Origin: Haliotis asinina
Taxonomy: Eukaryota > Mollusca > Gastropoda > Lepetellida > Haliotidae
Direction: 5' to 3'
Assembly: GCF_037392515.1 (NCBI RefSeq)
Contig: NC_090280.1
Span: forward strand, 20,460,618-20,524,617
Length of the DNA stretch: 64,000 nucleotides
The position numbers and the translations under genes were made by a program. The notes beneath the pieces were generated by a model, which had not been told where the DNA came from, made no database searches, and worked only from the letters and a program-made list of their open reading frames with translations. Below, piece after piece: positions 10,138 to 22,800 of the stretch (position 1 is the first letter of the stretch; each line of letters starts with the position of its first letter).

Positions 10138-13100
10138 ACAAACGAAGGAACCGTTACTATGGTTCCCAGCACCTGAGGTACTATGTATGTTATGGTCCGC
10201 CACCATTTGTATTCTTTGAAAAAGATCAAGTACAGGAAATTGTCAGTAGAAATGTTTATTTAGATAATAGTTCTTACAACCTGGATCAAACTTCATAAGG
10301 TCAATTTACAACTGATATGAAGTAAACATGGCGTACATATAACCTTACAAGTTTCTGTCAGACACCACTCATCGTGACAGTTATGATCATCATAATATAA
10401 ATTCAAATAATGCTTGACTTCCAACACAGAAAGGCTTTTCATGGCACACCTAACAAACATAAGTTGTAAGGTAAGCATTATATGTCGGGCAGGACATATG
10501 TAAACTGTTTTCCAAACTCAAAGTCACACTGGTAACATCTGTCTTACAGTTCAAACTAATGTTTACAATGCTGGGGGCAGACCCATTTGCTTTCTTGGAG
10601 GGACAGAAATAGGCTTTTGAACGAACAGATTGATTAGAAATATCCCCTAAATTAGTCATTTGTTGGTAGTGAGGAAAAAATAAAAAGTCTGTTGTAAAAA
10701 TCCACCCATTTGTCAATTCTTTTGAAACAAAATAGCAATGATTAAATGACAGATCAATGTTCCTCTGTCAATGTACACTATGTTGAGCACAATCGGGATG
10801 AAAGAAGTTTTGTAAGAAACAGTTCCCACCAACATGCAAATCCAACAAACCCTCGCTTACAGAAACATAATGGTGGACATGTATAACATTTTCTATTGAT
10901 TTTGCACAGAGAATAAACTGATTTAAGAAAATCATCTTCAAATAGCTAAACATAAGGGACCAATCATAATTTATGGCCAGGGAGAGTGGTGATTTTTATG
11001 GAATCGCATGTACAATGTGCATGTGAAGTTAGTGACTCCCCTGCTTGTTGTGTACAAAATCAGTGAACCAGAAATGGGTTTCATACATTGTACTTATATG
11101 GGAATCAAACCTGGATCTTCAGCATGACAAGTGGACGCTTTAAAATTAGGTCCCCTTCCATCCCAATCAATGAATATATATATATGAGGCATAGCAGCAG
11201 TGATTGTTGTGGAGAGTTATGGTCTGCCAGTACATACCAGTTGTATGAGACAAGAACAAGGTAAAATCAAAATGTTTCCAGTTTCAGTGATTTAAAAATC
11301 TCAAACCCCCTACCCCGAAGTTGTGCTGAGCCTTTCCATACTTCATGCATCAAAGACAAAATTGTTATGCTTCTCTAAAGACAAAGCCACATTAGCTTAA
11401 ACATGTCAACAATCTACTATAATCTCAAAGCATGTTTCACTGACAGCTGCAAATCACTGTTTTCATGGTGAGAAACAAAACAGCGGCCTGGCTGCCTAAA
11501 TTTGAACATGCTCAAATTGGGAACATCTATTTTGTGGGTTTTCATGAAAGTACACTGTATGTTCTTGTCATAATTTCCTAAAAGGGCTTGACAATCCTGT
11601 AAACAGATTCTAACACATGCAACAACCTGACAAAAATGGAATGAGCTACATATTACGTAAAACCTATGTACATAAGGGCAATGTTGCAGAACCTAACATA
11701 CTCTCACAAGTGTTCCATGCTTCACAATTCAGTTACATCAACTTGGGATTATATCATGTATCAGGGACTTGTCTCAGACTCCTAATTGCTTGCCAGGGTA
11801 AACAAATTTGAGGGAAATAATAAAAATGCCATTTCATTAATTGGAAGTAGATGTATACTGAGAGACACAAATAAAAAAATCACAGGATATTCAAGCGTTC
11901 CTACAATATTTTCCAGTTTTCATCATCAGCTTTGAAAAGCGCTGGAAATCTGAGAATTAACAAAGGGGCACTGTCCTAGGTATTTGTTTCCCTCAATATA
12001 TATGCAAGTCCAGATATCTGTGCCAGTCAAAGCTCCTTTCAACATAACTACATCTTCCTCTATTGTCACTGTGATGACATACACATTAGGACAACACAAT
12101 AAAGCCGCTGTGCAAAGTGTTGTTTTTATAACACAGAAAGGGTTTGGCATGATCATGTTTTTTTGCATATTTTACTGATGCAGAGAGCATATGCAGTTAT
12201 ATAACCTCACAAGCTTCAATTAAACCATTGCATTCCCCTTACCAGGTTCCGTCTTATGCTGATATACATGTCCCATCAAAACATAATATCAGTTTCAACA
12301 ATACCATGAAATGAAAATCTTTAAATTCCGACTTGGAAATTTACACTTAAATTAGCAAATGACGATATACAGTGATAGATCATCTTAATTTCCAGAAACA
12401 AAATCAAAAAGAGATATCAAAACGCAGGCATATCTGATTCTAAAAGCACCCTCAGCTGATAAACTAATTCCACATGTTCTCACACCAGTAATTTCTGTTC
12501 TTTGTAGACCTGGTGCTGAATATCGACCTCTGGGCGAGTCCAGACAAATCCCTGTACCATGAACATGTGTATGAACACAGTACACAGTCAAGTCAGTGTT
12601 TGAAATTCAGCTTTGAAGTCAATGGGCCCTAGTCAGACGGGTGTGGAAAAAATAAACGCCTACCCTTACACAAGACAAACAGAATTGCCAGCTTCAGTTG
12701 CCTCAGACAACCATAAACTGAAAGACATTTGATCGAATCTTTAATAGTTCAAACCAGTACTAAATACAGCTATGCAACGGCATAAATAAATATCAACCAA
12801 TATGACCAATCTAACTGATGCTGCAAACTGGTTTTCTCTTTTGAATCATTTTTCTTTCCGGTCTGATTGGGTTTCCTAAACACCATGTAGCCAATTATGT
12901 AACTTGTAACAAATCAGCACAGAAATGTATGGCTTCTGACCGCCCCTTGAGTGATTCATTCCATTTCCATAATCGGAAAAGCCAAAGAAATACTGATTTT
13001 GTTTGTTGTTTAATGCCACATTCAGCCATATACAAGCAATCGGGCAAAAGTCTGTAAATAACTGAGTCTGGACACATCAGTACAGATTCAGGAATATCAA

Positions 13101-13827
13101 AATTAACTCGGTAAAATACCAATCTTGGAATGACAGCAGACTTTACCAAGACATCATCTTTTAAGAGTTATTGTGTAAACGACTATCAACAAAAATCAAA
13201 GAGATCAATCATAGCCAACCTTGTATCACTTTGTTACTGGAAGAAGCAGTTTTGAGGAAAACCGAAAAAGGTCCAAACAAGTGAACATTTTACACCACAG
13301 GTGGGTGCTGTCATATTTAACAAAATCGGCACTTAGATCCCATAAATGAAGACGTAACTCTGTGTATTTTAAGTGTTAATTAAAAGTTTATTTGATCACA
13401 ATAGTTAATGTAGATATCAATGACACAATTTTTCATATCAATAATAATTATATTTAAATAATATTTCCAATTATTCATCATATTAGCCTGTATGTACTTC
13501 CATGACTTTGCTGTACGATTTAGATCCCCAAATTCAAATACGTAATCAGTAAACCCCCTAGACCCATGGACCCCACTCAATTCCAAACACTGTAACAGTT
13601 TTGGTGTGACCCTAATTATCATGGTACACCATGATGTTTCATCCTCTATCTTCATGTCACACAAAAAGCTATTTTCCTAACAAGCATGAATATGTGTTCC
13701 AGTTATGTCCACCCTGAGGAGTAAATGCACATGAATACAGTACTGTCCTTCACACATCACACATTCAGCTGATGACTAACACACTTCATGTTTATTAGTA
13801 GTTGTCATCCAAACAGTATCTACAATG
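10138..13827 (-). other. Sequence 3' of TOMM40; possible long 3' untranslated region
   Basis: Some 3.7 kb with no recognisable coding exon on either strand and few repeats. It contains only a MITE-like fragment near 10957-11030 and a family-A SINE fragment at 11062-11156. AATAAA in minus orientation occurs near 10256 and could be a distal poly(A) signal. The low repeat content fits transcribed 3' sequence, but this is inference. Confidence 0.35.
11062..11156 (-). repeat. SINE family A fragment
   Basis: Body and head remnants (ACCAGAAATGGGTTTCATAC, GGAATCAAACCTGGATC). Confidence 0.65.
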
Positions 13828-16800
13828 TCAACCCACGATGAGGCCAATGCCAAACCTAAACTGTGCCTTCACGTGGTTGGCATAGCCACTCAGAGCAAAT
13901 GTGAACGGGAAAGGCAGAAGTTTTTTCTCCATAACTGCTCCTATACACCAGTTTGTGTCGAACTGACCTGAAACATTAAAAACATTGTTGCAGTCGAAGA
14001 TGAGAGGTTGGTGCATCAGCAATGATGCATATCATCACAGAATGATGTTCTTTATGTCACTCACTGGATTGTCTGGTCCAGACCTGACTGATGACTGATG
14101 CTTCACAATGAGAGGTGACAAATGGCTGGTGGAACAGCACAAATAAAGGTACACCTGAGCACAGCCTGGTGAGACATCTCCAGGTTGTCAGGTGCCGTTT
14201 CATCAGCTGTTTGTCACCCCTTGTGTGAAGTGTGAAAATAGCACAATATTATATGATAGTTTCTTAAACAACTTCTTCTGTGATCGATTAGAAAAAACAT
14301 CAGATTACAAATCCTGTGGGGTTTAACTCTACCCTATAACCACAAACAGGAGAGCTAACATTCTCATGCAATAACCAAATTCATCCCTACCATGTGTATA
14401 TGTTCCAGGCAGTGTGTGAAATCAGGGATTTCATGTAATCCATACAGTCCACAATTCCATGTCAGTAAATGTGAAAGCAATATCGCTGTATGAATGTCAT
14501 CAAGTTAGGTGACAGAAATGTCAACAATGACTCACTGCCTAAGACTTGATAGTTATTATAGCATCTGTGAAAAAAACTATATTCACTTTTCAAAACACAG
14601 CTTGCCTCAGATGCTTTGACCTGCCCATTTATTCAGTGGGTTTAGCTACATTGCTGACAACTCAAACCATTTCTGCACAATCGTTGTTCTATACAGAGAG
14701 ACAATTTTCAATAGATGCGACATTACATTACAAGTGACACACAACATTATGGAGTGACAGAGTTCAGTTTTATGCCACACTCTGCAATATTCCAGCAATA
14801 TGGTGGCAATGTGTTGTTTGGAACAGACAATCAAGTAATCAACTGCATTAGCATCAGTCTTATTGGGATACAATGGCATGTATCAACAAAGTCAGCCTGC
14901 TTGAATTAGTCATCTCCTATGGCAAGCATGGGAGTAAGCTCTACGCTACGCTCGAAATAAATAAATGTTCAAGTCTTTTTTTCCAATCTGGATCAACATC
15001 ACATCAGAATAACCTACTCATGCTTAAAATAGCAAGTGAGCATTGAGCAATATTTCATCCATTATTGCTGTGAAATCTGGACAGGGCAAATTCAATCAGT
15101 GAAAGCATGAGCAACAAACCATCGAACACTTACCTCTAAACAGAACATTTGCATTAGGTATTTCTATTTGGTATCCTACAGTAGCCACACTTTCTTGCAT
15201 CCTTAAACTGGTCTCTAACTCAGCTCCTATTTGTAGAGTTTCATTAATTTTCTGGTAGTAGCAAGCATGCAGATTTCCTGCTAGTGGACTGACGTTTGCA
15301 CTTAATGCCCATTGGTCACCTGAAAAAAAACAACAACAAAGTTTCATTGGTCACCTGTAAAGCAACATAGCATCATTGGTCACCTGTAAAACACAGCATC
15401 ACTGATCACTTGTAAAACAACACAGTATCATTGGTCACCTGTAAAACACAACATCACTGATCACTTGTAAAACAACACAGTATCATTGGTCACCTGTAAA
15501 ACACAACATCACTGATCACTTGTAAAACAACACAGTATCATTGGTCACCTGTAAAAACTGTATCATTGGTCACCTGCAAAACAACATGGTATAATTGGGC
15601 ACCAGTATCATTGGCCCATACTGGCTTTCAGGGAAACTTGTCTTCTGAAATCAGTCTGCAGTATTCAAGCTTCACCAAAACAGATGATACAGATTGAATC
15701 AAGGCTGATAAAAACAACCAATGATTTGAAATATCATCAGTGGGAACGATCACTGGCAATTATTTAGTTGAATAAATTTAATTCTCACTCAGCTATTGAA
15801 TAATAAAATAAGTAGGTTACGTCTTCATTAATGGATTGCTTCTAAATTTCATTCAGGATATGTATGTGGTAACTGATCCAGTGAACTGCTTTGTTAAACA
15901 TTTTCTAAGATATACTTTTCCAATATTTATTGACAATTGATAACTTATCTCTGTGACTGATGTGATTTTGTGCCCAAGTTGGAAAGTTTATTTTCTATGT
16001 CAGTAGCATGCCACAACTTAGACAAAGACTAGTCTAAATAGTCTTAACAAAAATACCTCATGATTTCTAAAGTCTCACACCAACAGACAGTAAACAGTGC
16101 AGACTGTAGGAAAATGAGAGCAATGATCTTCATGGCCAAGAATTTATGGTCTAGACATAACCTCAGAGAGAAATTCTATTAACAGGATTTGCATACATGT
16201 GTTTTTCCACTTTTCAAATATCTGAATAACTGATCATACCGAGACAAGCAGATAGTGTCATCAACTTACGTGACAGAAATGTCAGTAGTGACTAACTGCC
16301 TAAGACTTGACCCTTTATATAGCATCCATCAAAAAAGCTAAGTTAAGACTTATTAATCCGATCCGATATATCCGATCATCTGCTTTATCTGACGCATTTG
16401 TTGGTAACAAATTGAATAAACGTAATTTAGTCTCATGTATTTAGTCCGACAGCCTTGTCAATCCAACACTTGTACAACAGACAATGTCGGATTAACAAGA
16501 ACTGACTGTATATTTACTGTTCAAAACACTGTTTGCCTCAGATGATTTGACTAGTATATTCTAAAAATCGTTTATTCCAAGTCATGTAACACACAGGAGC
16601 CTGGTCGTGTCAGTCGTTCAGTGAGAGTTGTTCTAGTAAGCGAGTCATCCTGTTCTCAATTCTGTTTCTTAATCAATCCTGAACCAATATCAATAATGAT
16701 TCATTTTCAACTGACCCGTGAGTCTGGCAGCTAGTGACAATATGGAGATCTCCTTCCCAGGAACCTGCTGGCCATATTGGTAGAGCAGCTCGGCACCCAG

Positions 16801-19800
16801 GTCCAACCGTGAGCTCACCCTCTGAAGGTACTGACCCACACATATCCCTGAAAAAAAAAAGACAGTCACTTCAGCAAAATAAACTACAAAAATGTAGTTT
16901 CAGAGTAAAACCATCTTATATTATACATATCCTGACTGATATTTAATTGCCTCTTTCTCACTGTCTCAAAATATAGGGAACGCTTCCTGTGTTCAGCCAG
17001 AACCCAAAAACATAACGCCCAAGCATGCCTCCGCCTGAACAGACCCTTTCTCTTACAAACGCACAAGAACCATGTAACCAAAAAGTTTCAACAAAAAGAA
17101 CGTTCGCTCAAAATCTTGTTCATATTGACAACAAAGGTTATTCATGTCAATACAAACCCATTCCGCCTCCATAACCTTCACAAAAATGGAAATCTAACTA
17201 CAAGCAGTCTTGATCGCATGTACATGTTCAAATTGTTCACACCTCATGCCAAAGACCAGGGTGCAATTTCCTACATGGATACAATGTATGAAGCCCATTT
17301 CTGGTGTCCCCACCATGATATTGCTGAAATATTGCTAAAACTTAATTCACTCAATCTGGCAGGACTAACATGGTCGACAGCTATGAAGACTTGATAGTTA
17401 TTATAGCATCTGTGAAAAAAACTATATTCACTTTTCAAAACACAGCTTGCCTCAGATGCATTGATTATTCATGTTCTATTTATTGATCAGTATCATTTTG
17501 AACTGGCAACAAGACAACAATCTACTGAAAATGTGAGAAGCTTTATACAATACAGACACAGTCTTCAGTGCACTGACTGTCATGGGCCCATGTTAAAGTA
17601 TGGGAGATATATAGCCTTTAAGGGTGGTCTTTGGTACGAGATCCTCTGTACACTCCTAAAGCCAGGTCACAGTCAGTTGAAGTTAAGCAAAGTTGGGTGC
17701 AGGAGTCCTTGGATGGGTGCCGTATTTGGCAGCATGACTCCTGATAGGTTGCAAGACTTCAGTCCTGCCCTTCAGCAAAGCACATGTGATATGTGTTGTC
17801 TCAAATTGGGCAAGTGAATATGTTAAAAAATTGCCTCTGTTCACCCAAGAGAAAATGAGTACCCAGTTTGAAAAGTAATTTGACTATAACCTTCTCACAT
17901 CTTACACAGGTTGGGCTATCTGGGGTTATCAGCTGGTAATGACTTTGTGATGCACTATATATTATTATGGGTAATCATTAGTGCTAGGATTGCAAAGGTA
18001 TAGGTTATATCATGGGAGTTACAATGATCTCAGTTCTACAATAGGGAATGTACTACCACCGACTGATATGGTTATATCATAAAGGGAGATATACACACCA
18101 CATCAAACCCATTGTTTTTTCTTTATGATCTGATGATACAGTTTTTAAGTTATTTATTATTCAGAAACAGACATGTCCTCAAGAGCGAAACAGACAATCT
18201 ACAATGACTGGCTGAATTAGGCTTGACATCTTCCTCTTGCACCTACAAACAGTCTGTATTCAAACAAAATAAACACAATTTGTTTGTTGTGATGCAAACA
18301 TGATAAGTTTCTTGTTATATGGTTAAATGCTTTGTTCATTATACTAAGCTGGAAGCCTAAATCACTGTTGTCAAGAAGTTGGACAGGGGTGCTTAATACT
18401 TACTACAATAAAGAATTCAAAGGGAAAAATTCATGTCACATATCTTGAAATCTAGGATAAGCAATGCACTCATCTGAAACATTTAACTGGTCAAGTAATG
18501 AGTGACTGAGAGTTTAGGTATATTCCAGCAATATCACAGCAGGGTACACCAGAAATAGGCTTCAAACATTGTACCCATGTGGGGAATCAAACCTGGGTCT
18601 TCAGCATGACAAGCAAAAACCTCAACCACTTGGCTACCACACTGCCCCAGTCTGAATGACAACACAAAGACACCTGAACATTCAACAAGTTGGTTGAGAT
18701 CACAATTCCGTCATCATAAAAGAGAGTTATTCTTTAATTGTAAACCAAAAGTTACTGTGTTCTGTAATCTGATTGGTTGAAAAACATGATCAAATGGTAT
18801 TAGATTCCCGGAAACTGCAAGACTATTCACTGCGTATTGACATGTAAACAATTGTTTTGTTGTGTCATCAACAGTGGTGATGTCATTCAAATCATATTGT
18901 GATGTAAAGTTAGAATGACGTCATTTTTGTTTACAATGTCGATCAACATCATGTGTTTGCCAATTTCCGGGTGTTATTGAGTATTTGAAGCACGCCGTCG
19001 GTTCCATATGCATTCCCGTGCTTCAAATACTCAATAACACCTGGAAATTGGCTAACACATTTTGTTTATCTCCATAATAGCTAAATAAAGTTATTTTCAA
19101 AGATTTAACTTGACATTTATCATTAAGAAAAAGATCTCCATTAGAGAAATTACATGTAACTTCATAAATGTCCTCAAGAGCGAAACAGACAATCAACAAT
19201 GACTGGCTGAATTAGGCTTGACATCTTCCTCTTGCATCTACAAACAGTCTGTATTCAAGTAATTAAATACAATTTGTTCATCATGATGCTTTTGTGAGAA
19301 CATATCTTTTTCAAATTTACTAAATCTTTAATTTGACTTGAGTCGCAGAACATTATTAAAAATTCAAACCTCCCCTACATCAGATTATTACAGTCAGTGA
19401 AAAATTGAAATGTTACGTTCAAATATTACGTGTGGTGGACAAATAAAAAATGAATTACACTCACTGTTGCGTGAAGCTTTGATGTGTGGAAATTACAGGT
19501 GTTTCTTAAAAAAGGTTCCACTGAATTCTGGTCATTGGTCAAACACTGGGTAACTCAAATCTTGAGTACCTACACAAGTCACTCCAACTGCACATGTAAG
19601 TTACATGAGGTTGTATGGATATCCTAGTGGTTAAAGCGTTACCTCATTACGCTGAATACCAAGGTTTAATTCCACATGGGTACAATGTGTGTCGCCCATT
19701 TCTGGCGTTCCCCTGCCATGATGTTGCTAGGATACTGCTAAAATCAGCACAAAACAAAACAAACTCATAGACAAAAACGTAGTGTCTTATCATACTAAGT

Positions 19801-22800
19801 CACTATTTATTCAATATGGTTGATCTGTTAATTAATAGTGTGAGCAAGTTTAGTTTTACACCACTGTTTGCAATATTCCAGCAAAATCGGATACCCGACA
19901 AAAGCTTCATGCACTGTACCCATTATCAATAAAGCCATACATACAGTGTTGAGCTCAACACCACAGGGCCATGCTCTAAGCCAATATAGCATGGATATTA
20001 TCAGCCTGAATAATCCATGTAGTCTGTGATGCTAGAAATTTAATATTCATGACTCACATCACCAGGCAGAAACACCTCTTTTCCGAGTGAACACAGGCAG
20101 TTTTGAACACACTCATTTGTCCAAGTAGAGACCATGTGTGCTTCATTGTGGGGCAGACCCGTGAAGGTCCCTGGGTAGAATAGGCCTTCAGCAACTAATG
20201 CTTGGCATTTAAGGCGACTATGCTTGTTGTATGAGGGGACTAATGGGATCGTGTGGTCAAGCTTGCTGACTTGGTTGACACATGTCATTGGTTCCCAATT
20301 GTGCAGATCAATGCTCATGCTGTTGATCACTGGACTGTCTGGTCCAGGCTCGATCATTTACAGACCACCGCCATAAAGCTGGAATATTGCTGAGTGCTAC
20401 ATAAACCTCACTCACTTACTCGCTGTGGGGCAGGATTGAACTAATAGAAACATTGCTTAACCTCGCCTGATTTGTGACCTCCACCAGATATGTCATAAAT
20501 GTCAGAGGATTATACCAGCTTTACACAAACTAAAAGGTCCAAGAAACCAGCAACGTTCTTGTTAATTGAACTGCCACAGAATAGTTTGGAGGGATAGACT
20601 TCATGCAAGATCCATCCATTTGTTGACACGTTATACTCAGAAAAAGTGACAGAGTATGGTGTGAGGTCGCTTCTAGCAATATTCCAGCAAAACCACAGCA
20701 GGTGACACCACACTGGGCCCATGCAGGGAATCGAACCCAGACCACCAGCATACTGAGCTAACATCTTGACCACTAGGTTACCCCATCGCTCCCAGTATTT
20801 CCACTACCTGATGGCAGCTTGTAAACAATCAAGTTACAGCCAGACTTAACAGTGATTTGTTGCCTTTTCCAAGGCAATGCCGGGTCCACTCAGCTTGTAC
20901 AAGGAAGTGAGTTTTGGTTTATGCCAATATTATTTTTAACAATATTCCAGCAATATCACAGCAGCGGCACGCTAGAAATATGCATCACATGTTGTACCCA
21001 TGTGGGGAATCGACCAAGGGCTTTAGTGTGACAAGCGAATGCCTTAACCAATAGGTTACCCAACAGGCTCTTGGAACAGAAGTGGGCTTCATATTGGGGA
21101 ACCTAAGTCTTGTATGACCTATAGTATCCCAGAGACGGGATCACATACAAACCTGATTCATTTACTGGATCGATGTTCCCTAATGTCAGCGATGATGTGA
21201 AATCTGAACCTTTGTAGTCTGTAGTTAGTTGTGAAGCTACACATTTATTATTTTGTATCTGAAACAGATAAGACAAATGCTTGTTTGTAACTTTTCTTTT
21301 GATGTTTACTGAGAAATATTTTATCTCTGTAGCAACAGTCTATCAGCAATTAAGTCTGGTTTCACTATGAAGCAATATATGGTGAGCCACATGCAACGTC
21401 TAAGGGTGCATATATAAATAAGTTTGAATGAGACAGTTTAGGAGGTTACAGAAAACAGATGAAACGATGGCAGCTACCATTTCAAATCAGGTGTTAGGCA
21501 ACCCACAAACTCTCATTCAAAACAAAGGACATCTATGCCTCCCTGGTATAAGTGCCGAGATGTCATTCTGAAAGCGTTGCATATGGTAGCTCTATAGTAG
21601 GATGGAAATTAGTAGTTCGACCATAAAAGTAGTAGTCAACTAAACAATTCAAATCATGATTGACTCTGAAAAAGATTAGATGATCCAAATAAAAAATGAA
21701 GCCATAATTTCACAATCTTCAAAGGCAAATTGCCTTAGCATCAGCTACTTGTCAGCATTTAGTACCTTTTATTGTTTTGCTTTTTTAGGGAAAATGTATT
21801 TAATTCACTAACATAAATGTTTTTGTCTACATATACAAATTTTAATGAATTGTCTTCAAATTTTGTAAAATTTCTAGTGCAATCACATTGGCATAGTGAC
21901 TACAAAAAAAAGGTAGAAACTGGCATTGGAAATACTGATGTCATCAAGTTAGGTGACAGAAATGTCAACAATGACTCACTGCCTAAGACTTGATAGTTAT
22001 TATAGCATCTGTGAAAAAAACTATATTCACTTTTCAAAACACAGCTTGCCTCAGATGCATTGACCTTGCGGTCACATTTCTTTGTAATGGTAGTGACTAT
22101 CAGAACATCAACACACGTTAACCATGGATACCAGTTTTGCACACTTAAAGTGTCCCCGATGTTTCGTTCGAAGTCTGGGACCTCTGAAATCTTTATCAAC
22201 ATCAGGTTCATGTTGAGATCTTTATCTTCCATGAGTCCACTAACCTATATCAAAACCACTCCCCCCTCCGAATGGTTTAGTTAAAAAATTAAACTGAATT
22301 GAACAGTATTCCAGTTACTTCATTGTTAGATCTGCGAAACATTTCAGTAACATTTATTCAACACTTTAGGTGAGTCATTGAGTTCAGTTTACATCACACT
22401 CAGCATTATTCCAGCTAAATGGTGGCTGTAAAGATTCAAGTCTGGACCAGACAATTCTGTGATCAATAGCATAAGCATTTATCAGCACAATTGAACTAAT
22501 GACATTTGTCAACCAAGCCAGTGAGTCTCACTACATGATCCAGATAGTCGCTTCAAGCGACAAACATGGGCTACTGAAGGCCAGTATTCTAACCCAGACC
22601 TTCACGGGTCTCACCATTTCAAACACTGGAAATGTACTCCACTTTGTTATATCAAATTATGATATAACTGTCCTTTTGTAAAATATGGATGTCATCAATT
22701 TAGGTGACAGAAATGTCAATAATGAAAGTTATAGCATCTTTGAAAGAAACTATATTCACTTTTCAAAATGCAGCTTGCCTCAGATGTACTGCACAATTCC

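Noticed and set aside
15323-15610. CRISPR-like regular repeat
   Set aside because: Units are contiguous without unique spacers, the host is an animal, and the units derive from the adjacent exon edge.
16734-16946. 70-codon plus-strand open frame
   Set aside because: Antisense shadow of TOMM40 exon 5.
17671-17729. A 5S rRNA gene
   Set aside because: Only the internal promoter blocks match; the outer stems of 5S rRNA are absent and the 3' part is shared with a second SINE-like copy.
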